Shown piece by piece: positions 1 to 8,780 of a DNA stretch of 64,000 nt; within the stretch, counting starts at the first letter, position 1, and each line of letters starts with the position of its first letter. The notes under the pieces are model-generated. The model was not told the origin of the DNA. It ran no database searches and saw only the letters and a list, made by a program, of their open reading frames with translations. Origin of the DNA: Mangrovicoccus algicola. Its GTDB lineage: Bacteria > Pseudomonadota > Alphaproteobacteria > Rhodobacterales > Rhodobacteraceae. The position numbers and the translations under genes were made by a program. Location of the stretch: contig NZ_JACVXA010000013.1 of NCBI RefSeq assembly GCF_014903745.1, forward strand, positions 1-64,000, in the 5' to 3' direction.

Positions 1-285
1 GCCGCCGCCGCCGCCGCCGCCGCCGCGCCGCAGGAGGACCCGGCCGCCCATCCCGGCGCCGTCACCTCGCCGATGGTCGGCACCGTCTACATGCAGGCCG
101 AGCCCGGCGCGCCCGCCTTCGTCGCCGTCGGCACCGAGGTCCAGGCCGGCCAGACGGTCCTGATCATCGAGGCGATGAAGACCATGAACCAGATCCCCGC
201 CCCCCGCGGCGGCACGGTCAAGCGCATCCTCGTCGAGAATGGCAGCCCGGTCGAATTCGGCGCGCCGCTGCTGATCATCGAGTAA
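1..285 (+). CDS. accB: Biotin carboxyl carrier protein of acetyl-CoA carboxylase, C-terminal part
   Basis: The gene enters from the left edge, so its N-terminus is missing. The first nine visible residues are alanine, encoded mainly by a run of eight GCC codons; this is the flexible Ala/Pro linker usual in this family. The biotinyl domain follows and carries the biotinylation motif EAMKTMNQ, whose lysine codon lies at 178-180. Biotin on this lysine carries carboxyl groups from AccC to the carboxyltransferase in the first step of fatty acid synthesis. accC starts five bases after the stop, the classic accBC operon. Identity is very sure; only the start is unknown. Confidence 0.96.
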   Translation, partial: AAAAAAAAAPQEDPAAHPGAVTSPMVGTVYMQAEPGAPAFVAVGTEVQAGQTVLIIEAMKTMNQIPAPRGGTVKRILVENGSPVEFGAPLLIIE

Positions 286-290
286 GCGCG

Positions 291-1640
291 ATGTTCAAGA
301 AGATCCTGATCGCCAATCGCGGCGAGATCGCGCTCCGCATCATCCGCGCCTGCCGCGAGATGGGGATCGCCTCGGTCGCGGTGCATTCCACCGCCGATGC
401 GGATGCGATGCATGTACGCATGGCCGACGAGAGCGTCTGCATCGGCCCGCCCCCGGGCAGCGAAAGCTACCTGCACGTGCCCTCGATCATCTCCGCCTGC
501 GAGATCTCGGGCGCCGAGGCGATCCATCCGGGCTACGGCTTCCTGTCGGAAAACGCCGCCTTCGTGCAGATCGTCCAGGATCACGGGCTGACCTTCATCG
601 GCCCGACCGCGGAGCACATCCGCATCATGGGCGACAAGATCACCGCCAAGGACACGATGAAGAAGCTGGGCGTGCCCTGCGTGCCGGGCTCCGATGGCGG
701 GGTGGCGACGCTGGAGGAGGCGCATGCCGTCTCCGCCCAGATCGGCTATCCGGTGATCATCAAGGCCACCGCCGGCGGCGGCGGGCGCGGCATGAAACTG
801 GCCAGGACGGCGGAAGAGCTGGACTATGCCTTCCGCGCGGCGCGGTCCGAGGCGAAATCGGCCTTCGGCAATGACGAGGTCTATATCGAGAAATATCTCG
901 GCCGCCCGCGTCATATCGAGATCCAGGTCTTCGGCGACGGCAAGGGCCGCGCCGTGCATCTGGGCGAACGCGACTGTTCGCTGCAGCGGCGCCACCAGAA
1001 GGTCTTCGAGGAGGCGCCCGGCCCCTGCATCGACGCGGAAACCCGCGCCCGCATCGGGGCGACCTGCGCCGAGGCCGTGGCCGCGATCAACTATGCCGGC
1101 GCCGGCACGATCGAATTCCTCTACGAGGATGGCGAATTCTACTTCATCGAGATGAACACCCGCCTGCAGGTGGAACATCCGGTGACCGAAGCCGTCTATG
1201 GCGTCGATCTCGTGCGCGAGCAGATCCGGGTGGCCGCGGGGCTGCCGATGGAGCTGGTGCAGGAGGATCTGGTGCCGCAGGGCCACGCTATCGAGGTGCG
1301 CATCAACGCGGAACGCCTGCCCAATTTCTCGCCCTGCCCCGGGCGGGTCACGGCCTATCACGCCCCGGGCGGGCTGGGCGTGCGGATGGACAGCGCGCTT
1401 TACGACGGCTACGCGATCCCGCCCTATTACGACAGCCTGATCGCCAAGCTGATCGTCCATGGCCGCGACCGCGACGAGGCGGTGGCGCGGCTGCGCAGGT
1501 CGCTGGGCGAGCTGATCGTCGACGGGATCGACACGACCGTGCCGCTTTTCCCCATGCTGCTGAACGAGCCCGACATCCTGAAGGGCGACTACACGATCCA
1601 CTGGCTGGAAAAATGGCTGGCCGAACGCGCCCCGTCCTGA
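291..1640 (+). CDS. accC: Acetyl-CoA carboxylase, biotin carboxylase subunit
   Basis: ATP-dependent carboxylation of the biotin on AccB. At 449 residues it matches the length of the E. coli enzyme. An ATP-grasp fold is recognisable: [10 protein letters not shown] near residue 77, the glycine-rich loop GGGGRGMK near residue 160, and the catalytic [14 protein letters not shown] near residue 286. Because it stands alone, without fused biotinyl or carboxyltransferase domains, and directly follows accB, it is the acetyl-CoA carboxylase subunit rather than a propionyl-CoA carboxylase alpha chain. Confidence 0.97.
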   Translation: MFKKILIANRGEIALRIIRACREMGIASVAVHSTADADAMHVRMADESVCIGPPPGSESYLHVPSIISACEISGAEAIHPGYGFLSENAAFVQIVQDHGLTFIGPTAEHIRIMGDKITAKDTMKKLGVPCVPGSDGGVATLEEAHAVSAQIGYPVIIKATAGGGGRGMKLARTAEELDYAFRAARSEAKSAFGNDEVYIEKYLGRPRHIEIQVFGDGKGRAVHLGERDCSLQRRHQKVFEEAPGPCIDAETRARIGATCAEAVAAINYAGAGTIEFLYEDGEFYFIEMNTRLQVEHPVTEAVYGVDLVREQIRVAAGLPMELVQEDLVPQGHAIEVRINAERLPNFSPCPGRVTAYHAPGGLGVRMDSALYDGYAIPPYYDSLIAKLIVHGRDRDEAVARLRRSLGELIVDGIDTTVPLFPMLLNEPDILKGDYTIHWLEKWLAERAPS

Positions 1641-1690
1641 GACATCCCGACCTGAAACGGCGCGGCGGCCCCGGCTGCCGCGCCCTCCGC

Positions 1691-1721
1691 TGGCCCCATC
1701 GAAATCACGCCGATGGGACCA
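1691..1721 (+). terminator. Inverted repeat after accC, possible terminator
   Basis: Arms TGGCCCCATCG (1691-1701) and CGATGGGACCA (1711-1721) pair at ten of eleven positions around a nine-base loop. No T-tract follows. It lies in the 183-base gap between accC and the next gene, so it may end the accBC transcript or attenuate read-through. Function is inferred from position only. Confidence 0.35.
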
Positions 1722-1823
1722 GAGGGGCGGCCTGCCGGCGTTGACTTTCCGCCCCGCGGCCCCACCCTGCCCGGAACGCCCGGCGCCCCCGCGCCATGAC
1801 GCCCCGAGGACAGGACCGATCCA

Positions 1824-3296
1824 ATGAACACGCTTGCCGCCCGCCTTTCCAATCCCGATCTGCTGATCACCGCCGCCCCGGTCGCGGGCCGCTGGATCAC
1901 CGCTGCCGAGGCGGATGGCACGTTCGACGTGACGAACCCGGCCAGCGGCGAGGTCATCGCCACCCTGCCCGATCTGGGCGTGGCCGAGGCGAAGGCGGCG
2001 ATCGAGGCCGCCCATGAGGCGCAGAAGCCCTGGGCGGCGAAGACCGGCAAGGAGCGCGCGCAGGTGCTGCGCCGCTGGTTCGAGCTGATGATGGCCAACC
2101 AGGACGACCTGGGCGCGATCCTGACCGCCGAGATGGGCAAGCCCCTGGCCGAGGCGACGGGCGAGATCGCCTATGGCGCCTCCTTCATCGAGTGGTTCGC
2201 CGAGGAGGCCAAGCGCGTCTATGGCGACCTGATCCCCGGCCACCAGCCCGACAAGCGGATCATGGTGATGAAGCAGCCGGTGGGCGTCGTCGCCTCGATC
2301 ACGCCCTGGAACTTCCCCAACGCGATGATCGCGCGCAAGGTGGCGCCCGCGCTGGCGGTGGGCTGCGCCTTCGTCTCGCGCCCGGCCTCGGAGACGCCGC
2401 TTTCGGCGCTGGCCATGGCGAAGCTGGCCGAGGAGGCGGGCGTGCCGCCGGGCCTGTTCAGCGTCGTCACCTCCTCCTCCGCCTCGGAGATCGGACAGGA
2501 ATTCTGTTCCAATCCCAAGGTGCGCAAGCTGACCTTCACCGGCTCGACCAATGTCGGGCGCATCCTGATGAAGCAGTCGGCCGAGCAGATCCAGAAGACC
2601 TCGATGGAGCTGGGCGGCAATGCGCCCTTCATCGTCTTCGACGATGCCGATCTGGATGCCGCGGTCGAGGGGGCGATGGTCTGCAAGTTCCGCAACAACG
2701 GCCAGACCTGCGTCTGCGCCAACCGCATCTACGTGCAGGCCGGGGTCTATGACGCCTTCACCGAGAAGCTGACCGCCGCGGTCGAGGCGCTGAAGGTCGG
2801 CGACGGGTTCGGCGAGGGGGTGCAGGCCGGGCCGCTGATCTCGGAGAAGGCGGTGAAGAAGGTCGAGGAGCATATCGCCGACGCCACCGCCCGCGGCGCC
2901 CGGGTGGTGACGGGGGGCAGGCCGCACGAGCTGGGCGGGACCTTCTTCCAGCCCACCGTGCTGAGCGGCGTGACGAAGGAGATGCAGGTGGCGACCGAGG
3001 AGACCTTCGGCCCGGTCGCGCCCCTGTTCCGCTTCGAGACGGTCGAGGACGTGATCGAGCAGGCCAATGACACGATCTTCGGCCTGGCCTCGTATTTCTA
3101 CGCCCGCGACATGGCGCGGGTGTTCCGCGTGGCCGAGGCGCTGGAATACGGGATCGTCGGGGTCAATACCGGCATCATTTCCACCGAGGTCGCGCCCTTC
3201 GGCGGGATCAAGCAGTCCGGCCAGGGCCGCGAAGGGTCCAAATACGGGGTCGAGGATTACCTGGAGCTGAAATACGTCTGCATCGGCGGCGTCTGA
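1824..3296 (+). CDS. gabD: NAD(P)+-dependent succinate-semialdehyde dehydrogenase
   Basis: Aldehyde dehydrogenase superfamily, 490 residues, the length of GabD. Visible landmarks are the cofactor-site ITPWNFPNAM, the general-base glutamate in MELGGNAP near residue 262, and the nucleophilic cysteine in GQTCVCANR near residue 296. The motif and the rest of the sequence fit GabD, which oxidises succinate semialdehyde to succinate in GABA breakdown. Related enzymes also take glutarate semialdehyde, so the exact substrate is inferred. The start ATG has a short purine-rich AGGACAGG upstream. There is no gabT next to it. Confidence 0.88.
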   Translation: MNTLAARLSNPDLLITAAPVAGRWITAAEADGTFDVTNPASGEVIATLPDLGVAEAKAAIEAAHEAQKPWAAKTGKERAQVLRRWFELMMANQDDLGAILTAEMGKPLAEATGEIAYGASFIEWFAEEAKRVYGDLIPGHQPDKRIMVMKQPVGVVASITPWNFPNAMIARKVAPALAVGCAFVSRPASETPLSALAMAKLAEEAGVPPGLFSVVTSSSASEIGQEFCSNPKVRKLTFTGSTNVGRILMKQSAEQIQKTSMELGGNAPFIVFDDADLDAAVEGAMVCKFRNNGQTCVCANRIYVQAGVYDAFTEKLTAAVEALKVGDGFGEGVQAGPLISEKAVKKVEEHIADATARGARVVTGGRPHELGGTFFQPTVLSGVTKEMQVATEETFGPVAPLFRFETVEDVIEQANDTIFGLASYFYARDMARVFRVAEALEYGIVGVNTGIISTEVAPFGGIKQSGQGREGSKYGVEDYLELKYVCIGGV

Positions 3297-3302
3297 CCGG
3301 GA

Positions 3303-3319
3303 GGCCCCGGCTCGGGGCC
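3303..3319 (+). terminator. GC-rich hairpin after gabD
   Basis: GGCCCCG (3303-3309) and CGGGGCC (3313-3319) form a seven-pair stem six bases after the gabD stop, between two convergent genes. No T-run follows, so intrinsic termination would be weak. Confidence 0.35.
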
Positions 3320-3347
3320 GGGGCGGGACGGCGCGGGCGGCCCCGGC

Positions 3348-3725
3348 CTAGCCCAGCACGCCCCCGACGGCGATCAGCCCCGCCAGCACGGCAGCCGCCA
3401 TCACCGCCTGCCCGCCGCGCACGAAGCCTACGGCCAGCGCCCGGATGTCCAGCGGAAGCCCTTCCGCCCGGGCCGCCTCCCGCGCGGCGCGGGCGAGGCT
3501 GACCAGCAGCGCCTGCGCCGCGCCGAGGGCGATGTTGTTGTTGATGCAGAAGGCCAGATAGCCCAGGGCGATGGCACCGCCCTTCAGCGGCCCCAGCGCC
3601 GCCCCCTGCGACACGGCATAGCCCGCCACTGCCAGGCTCACCGCCGAGAAATAGGCCCAGAGCCTGTCCGCGGCGGCATTCTGCGCCTGGAAGGCGTCCA
3701 GCGCGTCCTTCACGCCAAGGCTCAT
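3348..3725 (-). CDS. Small integral membrane protein of unknown function
   Basis: A 125-residue protein beginning MSLGVKDALDAF. I chose this ATG because GGAGG sits six bases upstream; a longer frame runs up into the gene before it but has no comparable signal. Hydrophobic stretches near residues 22-44, 48-72 and 100-124 suggest three membrane passes. The gene starts 52 bases after the end of the MORN-repeat gene on the same strand, so the two are probably co-transcribed. I do not recognise the family. Confidence 0.75.
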   Translation of the reverse strand: MSLGVKDALDAFQAQNAAADRLWAYFSAVSLAVAGYAVSQGAALGPLKGGAIALGYLAFCINNNIALGAAQALLVSLARAAREAARAEGLPLDIRALAVGFVRGGQAVMAAAVLAGLIAVGGVLG

Positions 3726-3777
3726 GAGACGCCTCCTTCTCCCTGCCGCCCCCGGCCTGCCGGGGCACGCCGGCCGG

Positions 3778-5268
3778 CTATTGCGCGGGCGCCGCCGCAT
3801 CTGCCGGGGCGGCGGGTGCCGCCGCCGCGCCGTCACCGGCATCCTGCGCGGGTGCGCCATCGTCCCCGGCCGCGTCGGAGATGAGGTTGTCATTCTTCCA
3901 CATGCCGCTCAGCACGGTGCCGTCGGCATAGGTCAGCACCCCCTGCCCCGAGCGGCGCCCCTGGTCGAAGCCGCCCTCGTAGGTATCGCCATTCTCGAAG
4001 ACGACCTTGCCCTGGCCATGCTGGCGCCCGTCGCGGAAGCCGCCGGTATAGACCAGCTGGCCGGGCATGGTCAGCACGCCCTCGCCCTCGAAGGCATCGC
4101 CCTGGAACCCGCCCTCGTAGGTGGCGCCATTGGCGAAGACGGCACGCCCCTGGCCCTGTCTCTGTCCGGCGACCCAGCCGCCGTCATAGACATAGCCGTC
4201 GGGCAGGGTCAGCTTGCCCTGACCATGCTCGCGCCCGTCGCGGAACCCGCCCTCGTAGACGGCGCCGGAGGCCAGGATGCTCTTGCCCTGGCCTTCCATG
4301 ATGCCCGCGCGGAACGTGCCTTCATAGACATCGCCGCCGGCGAATTCGACGCGGCCCGGCCCGTCGGGCAGCCCGGCCTTGAACTGGCCGCGATGGACGG
4401 TGCCGTCGGTATAGGTCAGCACGCCCTCGCCCTCGAACTTGCCATCGGCCCAGGCGCCCTCGTAGCGATAGCCGTCGGCGCCTTCATAGGTGCCCTGGCC
4501 CGAGATCACGTCATCGGCATAGGTCCCCTCGTAGCGCTCGCCGCTGGCATATTCGGTGACCCCCGGTCCCGAGCGGCGCCCGCGCACCAGCGAGCCGCGA
4601 TAGACATCGCCGTTGACATAGGTCACGACCCCTTCGCCCGAAAGCTGGTCGGCGACCCACTGCCCCTCGAAACTGGCCCCGTCCGACAGGGTCAGCCTGC
4701 CTTGGCCGGAGCGCTGGTCCATCGACATGCCGCCCTCGTAGACCGACCCGTCGGGCAGCGTCACCTTCGCCTGCCCCGAGCGGCGGCCGTTTTCCCATCC
4801 GCCTTCGTAGACATAGCCGTCGGGCATGCGCAGCGTGCCCTGGCCATGGGCCTGGTCATCGGCAAAGCTGCCCTTGTAGACCGACCCGTCCGGATAGGTC
4901 CGCGTGCCCTCGCCCGACATCTTTCCCGCAGTCCAGGTGCCGATCATCACCGATCCGTCCGGCAGGGTCAGCTGGCCCGCCCCGTCGGGCTGACCGGCGG
5001 CAAAGGCACCTTCGTAGACGGCCCCGTTGACCAGCTGCGCGCGGCCCTGGCCCTCCTGCTTGCCTGCCACCCAGTCGCCCGTATAGCGGTAGCCCGAGGG
5101 CAGGCTGTAGCTGCCGAACCCGTCGGGCTGGCCCTCGGACATGGCGCCTTCATAGACGCCGCCATTGGCGTATTGCACGGTGACCGGCCCCTCCTCGGCG
5201 ATCACGGCATAGCCGATCCCGGCGATCATCAGCGCCGACAGGCTCAGGGTCCGGAACTTCGCGGGCAT
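3778..5268 (-). CDS. Exported or membrane-anchored MORN-repeat protein
   Basis: After a hydrophobic signal or anchor (LSLSALMIAGIGYAVIA) the protein is almost wholly built of a 23-residue unit of the form Y-x-G-x5-G-x3-G-x-G-x6-G. I count 18 full copies and a partial 19th, followed by an Ala/Pro/Asp-rich tail. MORN repeats form extended beta-hairpin ladders that act as scaffolds or bind membranes; a catalytic domain is absent. I chose the ATG at 5268 because AAGGT lies at good spacing; a GTG nine bases upstream would add three residues. The ligand is unknown. The small membrane protein downstream may be its partner. Confidence 0.85.
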   Translation of the reverse strand: MPAKFRTLSLSALMIAGIGYAVIAEEGPVTVQYANGGVYEGAMSEGQPDGFGSYSLPSGYRYTGDWVAGKQEGQGRAQLVNGAVYEGAFAAGQPDGAGQLTLPDGSVMIGTWTAGKMSGEGTRTYPDGSVYKGSFADDQAHGQGTLRMPDGYVYEGGWENGRRSGQAKVTLPDGSVYEGGMSMDQRSGQGRLTLSDGASFEGQWVADQLSGEGVVTYVNGDVYRGSLVRGRRSGPGVTEYASGERYEGTYADDVISGQGTYEGADGYRYEGAWADGKFEGEGVLTYTDGTVHRGQFKAGLPDGPGRVEFAGGDVYEGTFRAGIMEGQGKSILASGAVYEGGFRDGREHGQGKLTLPDGYVYDGGWVAGQRQGQGRAVFANGATYEGGFQGDAFEGEGVLTMPGQLVYTGGFRDGRQHGQGKVVFENGDTYEGGFDQGRRSGQGVLTYADGTVLSGMWKNDNLISDAAGDDGAPAQDAGDGAAAAPAAPADAAAPAQ

Positions 5269-5384
5269 GGGCGGCACCTTCGTTCTGTCATGTCCAGTCC
5301 CGGCGTTTGTAGAGGAGCCCCCGCCGCCAAGTCCAACCCTGTTTGCGAGCCGGGCCCCGGCTGTGCTTGCATCGCCTGGAAATC

Positions 5385-5396
5385 TGACCTAGGTCA
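5385..5396. promoter_or_regulatory. Operator-like palindrome 1 upstream of the marR-GNAT gene
   Basis: TGACCTAGGTCA is a perfect 12-base palindrome. It overlaps a putative -10 box (TAGGTC, 5390-5395) that stands 17 bases after a -35-like TTGCAT (5367-5372). Position and symmetry suggest binding by the dimeric MarR domain of the downstream gene. Confidence 0.6.
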
Positions 5397-5407
5397 GGAA
5401 AAACACC

Positions 5408-5419
5408 TGACCGGAGTCA
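5408..5419. promoter_or_regulatory. Operator-like palindrome 2 upstream of the marR-GNAT gene
   Basis: TGACCGGAGTCA is a second, slightly imperfect copy of the first palindrome. Its start is 23 bases, about two helical turns, after the first. It contains the GGAG Shine-Dalgarno sequence of the gene starting at 5426. Two in-phase sites over the promoter and ribosome-binding region fit negative autoregulation. Confidence 0.55.
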
Positions 5420-5425
5420 GATACC

Positions 5426-6301
5426 ATGCCGCTCGATCCCGTCGCCCGCTTCCGCCGCTTTGCCCGGGCCGCCACGGCCGAGCTCGGCGCGCTGGACCAG
5501 TCCTTCCTCGGCCGCGGCCGCCCGCTGGGCACGGCGCGGATGCTGAACGCGATCGGCCGCGGCCAGGGCAATCTGGCCGATATCCGCGCGCATCTGGGGC
5601 TTGATTCGGGGCTGGCCAGCCGCCTGCTGCGCAGCCTGGAGGAGGAAGGCCTGGTCGAGACGGTGCGCCATCCCGGCGACGGGCGGCGGCGCGTGCTGCG
5701 CCTGACCGCGGCCGGGCGGGAGGAATTCGCCGCCTATGAACGGCTGTCGGACGACCGCGCCGCGCGGCTGCTGGCAGGACGCGCGGATGCCGAGGCGCTG
5801 CTGGCCGCCATGGACCGCGTGGCGCTGGCGCTGGGGCGGCAGCATGCCGAGATCGTCGAGGCCGATCCGCAGGGCGCCGAGGCCCGGCATTGCCTGGGCG
5901 AATACTACACCGAACTGGGGCGGCGGCTGGCACAGGGATTCGACGTCAACCTCTCCTGCGATCCGCAGGCCGCCGACATGACGCCGCCGCGCGGCAGTTT
6001 CCTGGTCGCGCTGTCGGACGGGCTGCCCGCGGGCTGCGTCGGCGTCAAGCGCGGCAAGGGCGCGGAGGCCGAGATCAAGCGGCTCTGGGTCGATCCGCTG
6101 ACCCGCGGCGCGGGGCTGGCGCGGCGGCTGATGGCGGCGGCCGAGGCACGGGCGCGGGATCTGGGCATCGGCGTGCTGCGGCTGGACACCAACAGCGCCC
6201 TGCCCGAGGCGGTCGCGCTCTACCGCCGCGAGGGCTGGACCGAGATCCCGCGATTCAACGACGATCCCTATCCCGACATCTTCTTCGAGAAGCGGCTCTA
6301 G
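5426..6301 (+). CDS. MarR-type regulator fused to a GNAT acetyltransferase
   Basis: A 291-residue two-domain protein. Residues 1-150 form a MarR winged helix (IRAHLGLDSGLASRLLRSLE, then the wing HPGDGRRRVLRLT). Residues 150-291 form a GNAT domain with the acetyl-CoA loop TRGAGLARRL and a C-terminal ALYRREGW segment. This MarR-GNAT fusion is a known architecture. Such proteins presumably sense an amine or acetylate a small molecule and adjust their own expression. The start ATG is preceded by GGAG at good spacing, inside the second operator palindrome. The ligand and acetyl acceptor are unknown. Confidence 0.88.
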   Translation: MPLDPVARFRRFARAATAELGALDQSFLGRGRPLGTARMLNAIGRGQGNLADIRAHLGLDSGLASRLLRSLEEEGLVETVRHPGDGRRRVLRLTAAGREEFAAYERLSDDRAARLLAGRADAEALLAAMDRVALALGRQHAEIVEADPQGAEARHCLGEYYTELGRRLAQGFDVNLSCDPQAADMTPPRGSFLVALSDGLPAGCVGVKRGKGAEAEIKRLWVDPLTRGAGLARRLMAAAEARARDLGIGVLRLDTNSALPEAVALYRREGWTEIPRFNDDPYPDIFFEKRL

Positions 6302-6340
6302 CCCCGCCCGCCCCGCCGGCGCGGCACATGGCGGGGCTTT
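6300..6340 (+). terminator. Hairpin after the marR-GNAT gene
   Basis: AGCCCCGCC (6300-6308) pairs with GGCGGGGCT (6330-6338) and is followed by TT then CCC. An alternative shorter stem uses CCCCGCC at 6311-6317. It begins at the stop codon of the preceding gene. The T-tract is short, so strength is uncertain. Confidence 0.45.
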
Positions 6341-6391
6341 CCCTTGGCGCCGACCCTGCTAAGAGGGGGCCAGATCCCGGGGAGCCCGACC

Positions 6392-8050
6392 ATGACCGCA
6401 ACCTTCCGCCTGACCCTGGCCCAGCTGAACCCGACGCTGGGCGACCTATCCGGCAATGCCGCCAAGGCCCGCGCCGCCTGGGAAGAGGCGAAGGCCGCCG
6501 GCGCGCAGATGATCGCCTTCACCGAGATGTTCATCACCGGCTACCAGGCGCAGGACCTGATCCGCCGCCGCTCCTTCGTGACCGCCGCCGAGGCGGCGAT
6601 CCAGCAGCTGGCGAAGGACTGCGCGGACGGGCCCGCCATCGGCATCGGCGGCCCCTGGCGCGGCGAGGACGGGCTGTACAACGCCTACTGGATCCTCGAG
6701 CACGGCAAGGTCGCGGCGCGGGTGCTGAAGCACAACCTGCCCAATGACGACGTCTTCGACGAGGTCCGCCTGTACCGGCGCGGCCCGATCCACGGCCCCT
6801 ATGCGGTGGGTCCGCTGCGCATCGGCTCGCCGATCTGCGAGGACAGCTGGACCCCCGATGTCGCCGAGGCCCAGGCCGAGAGCGGCGCGCAGATCCTGCT
6901 GGTCCCCAACGGCTCGCCCTATCACCGCGGCAAGCAGGCCGACCGCATCGGCATCATGGTCGCGCGGGTGATCGAGACCGGGCTGCCCCTGGTCTATCTC
7001 AACATGGTGGGCGGCCAGGACGACCAGATCTTCGACGGCGGCAGCTTCGTGCTGAATCCCGGCGGGCATCTGATGGCGCAGCTGCCGGTCTTCGACGAGG
7101 CGCTGCGCCATGTCGATTTCGAGGAGACCGACGCAGGCTGGCGCGCGGCGAAGGGCAAGCTGGCCACCCATCCGGATGTCTGGGAACAGGATTACCGGGT
7201 GATGGTCGAAGGCCTGCGCGACTACCTCGCCAAGACCGGCTTCTCCAAGGTCGTGCTGGGCCTCTCGGGCGGCATCGACTCGGCGCTGGTTGCGGCCATC
7301 GCCGCCGATGCGATCGGCCCGCAGAACGTGCGATGCGTGATGCTGCCCTCGGAATACACCTCCCGGGGGTCGCTGGATGATGCGGCCGCCGTGGCGCAGC
7401 GGCTGGGCACCAGGCTGGACGAGCTGCCCATTGCCGGGCCGAAACACGCGGTGGAAGAGGTGCTGGCGCCGTTCTTTGCCGGGCGCGATCCCGACATCAC
7501 CGAGGAGAACATCCAGTCGCGGCTGCGCGGCCTGCTGCTGATGGCGCTGTCGAACAAGTTCGGCGAGATGCTGCTGACCACCGGCAACAAGTCCGAGGTC
7601 GCGGTCGGTTATGCCACGATTTACGGCGACATGAATGGCGGCTACAACCCGATCAAGGATCTCTACAAGACCCGCGTCTTCGAGATCTGCCGCTGGCGCA
7701 ATGCCAATTGGCGCGCATGGATGAAGGCCCCCGAGGGCGAGGTCATTCCGCCACGCGTGATCGACAAGCCGCCTTCCGCCGAACTGCGCCCCGATCAGAA
7801 GGACGAGGACAGCCTGCCGCCCTATCCGGTGCTGGACGCGATCCTCGAGGGGCTGGTCGACAAGGAGAAGAGCATTGCCGAACTGGTGGCCGAAGGCTTC
7901 GACGCGGATACGGTGAAACGCGTCGAGCACCTGATCTTCATCAGCGAATACAAGCGGTTTCAGTCCGCCCCCGGCCCCAGGCTGACGCGGCGGGCCTTCT
8001 GGCTGGACCGCCGCTATCCGATCGCCAACCGCTGGCGCGACTCGCTGTGA
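6392..8050 (+). CDS. nadE: Glutamine-hydrolysing NAD+ synthase
   Basis: Last step of NAD synthesis: deamido-NAD plus glutamine and ATP. This 552-residue protein has an N-terminal nitrilase-type amidohydrolase domain with its glutamate in FTEMFITGY, lysine in LKHNLPNDDVFDE and cysteine in PICEDSW. A C-terminal synthase domain follows with the PP-loop LSGGIDSALV and the downstream TTGNKSEVAVGY. This is the two-domain class that makes its own ammonia. The ATG at 6392 is preceded by GGGGAG. An in-frame upstream start would add 16 residues without homology and is less likely. Confidence 0.96.
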   Translation: MTATFRLTLAQLNPTLGDLSGNAAKARAAWEEAKAAGAQMIAFTEMFITGYQAQDLIRRRSFVTAAEAAIQQLAKDCADGPAIGIGGPWRGEDGLYNAYWILEHGKVAARVLKHNLPNDDVFDEVRLYRRGPIHGPYAVGPLRIGSPICEDSWTPDVAEAQAESGAQILLVPNGSPYHRGKQADRIGIMVARVIETGLPLVYLNMVGGQDDQIFDGGSFVLNPGGHLMAQLPVFDEALRHVDFEETDAGWRAAKGKLATHPDVWEQDYRVMVEGLRDYLAKTGFSKVVLGLSGGIDSALVAAIAADAIGPQNVRCVMLPSEYTSRGSLDDAAAVAQRLGTRLDELPIAGPKHAVEEVLAPFFAGRDPDITEENIQSRLRGLLLMALSNKFGEMLLTTGNKSEVAVGYATIYGDMNGGYNPIKDLYKTRVFEICRWRNANWRAWMKAPEGEVIPPRVIDKPPSAELRPDQKDEDSLPPYPVLDAILEGLVDKEKSIAELVAEGFDADTVKRVEHLIFISEYKRFQSAPGPRLTRRAFWLDRRYPIANRWRDSL

Positions 8051-8066
8051 CCGCCTGCCCGGCCGC

Positions 8067-8705
8067 TCAGGCCGGGCCGACCACCCAGGTCGCGGCGCGG
8101 GCGTGGCGGCGCACCAGCGCGCCATTGGGCAGGTCATTCTCCCTCAGCCGCCGCTCGGCCTCGGCCGCGGGAAGCGCGTGCTTCACGCGCCAGCGCCGCC
8201 GCAGCCGCCGCTCCAGCTCCTGCGGGGGCACGTCGAGGAACACCGTTTCGTCGAAATGCCGGGCCAGCCGGTCCCAGGGGGGCTGCTTGAGCAGCAGGTA
8301 GTTGCCTTCCACCACCAGCATCTCCGTCGCGGCCGACACGATCCGCGCCCCGGCGCGCGAGATCTCCAGATCGCGGTCGAAGACGGGAATGGCGATCTCG
8401 GGCTCGTCGTTGCGGCGCAGCCGGGCCAGAAGGTGATCGAACCCCGCCACGTCGAAGGTCTCGGGCGCACCTTTGCGGGGACGCAGGCCGCGCGCCTCCA
8501 GCACGGCATCGTCGTAATGGAACCCGTCCATCGGCACCACCTCGGCCCGGCCCGGGCGGGCGGCATTCAGCCCCTCGGCCAGGTACCGCGCCAGGCGCGA
8601 CTTGCCCGATCCCGGCGCCCCGGCCACGGCGACCAGACGGCGGCCCGCAGGCAGCGCGGCCAGCCGCGCCAAGCAGGTTTCACGCGCGATGGCGGTCGAG
8701 ATCAC
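8067..8705 (-). CDS. FrcK/YggC-like nucleoside or sugar kinase (P-loop)
   Basis: A 212-residue P-loop kinase related to uridine kinase and pantothenate kinase folds. The Walker A motif is GAPGSGKS, followed by VPMDGFHYDD, DRDLEISRAGARIV and LVVEGNYLLL. This pattern matches the YggC/FrcK family, which includes a kinase associated with fructose uptake in rhizobia. The start is a GTG at 8705, chosen because AAGGAG lies seven bases upstream; a further GTG 36 bases upstream lacks such a site. It is convergent with nadE, 16 bases apart. No sugar transporter adjoins it, so the substrate is unknown. Confidence 0.8.
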   Translation of the reverse strand: MISTAIARETCLARLAALPAGRRLVAVAGAPGSGKSRLARYLAEGLNAARPGRAEVVPMDGFHYDDAVLEARGLRPRKGAPETFDVAGFDHLLARLRRNDEPEIAIPVFDRDLEISRAGARIVSAATEMLVVEGNYLLLKQPPWDRLARHFDETVFLDVPPQELERRLRRRWRVKHALPAAEAERRLRENDLPNGALVRRHARAATWVVGPA

Positions 8706-8780
8706 GGGCAGCTCCTTCTCGTTCGAGGCTGCCCGCGACACTGACGCGGCGCGGCGCCCGGGGCAACCGCGCCTCTCGCC

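Noticed and set aside
1-27. GCC trinucleotide run as a regulatory repeat
   Set aside because: It is inside accB and encodes the alanine linker before the biotinyl domain.
87-2927. Very long minus-strand open frame opposite accBC and gabD
   Set aside because: It is the complementary frame of well-identified genes. GC-rich codon bias removes stops there, and the translation is Arg/Gly/His-rich without any domain.
3850-5230. Regular 69-base periodicity that could suggest a CRISPR array or satellite
   Set aside because: The period is 23 codons, the units diverge at DNA level, and the frame encodes MORN repeats.
3724-5604. Plus-strand open frame of 626 codons opposite the MORN gene
   Set aside because: Its apparent repeats are only the mirror of the MORN repeats on the other strand.
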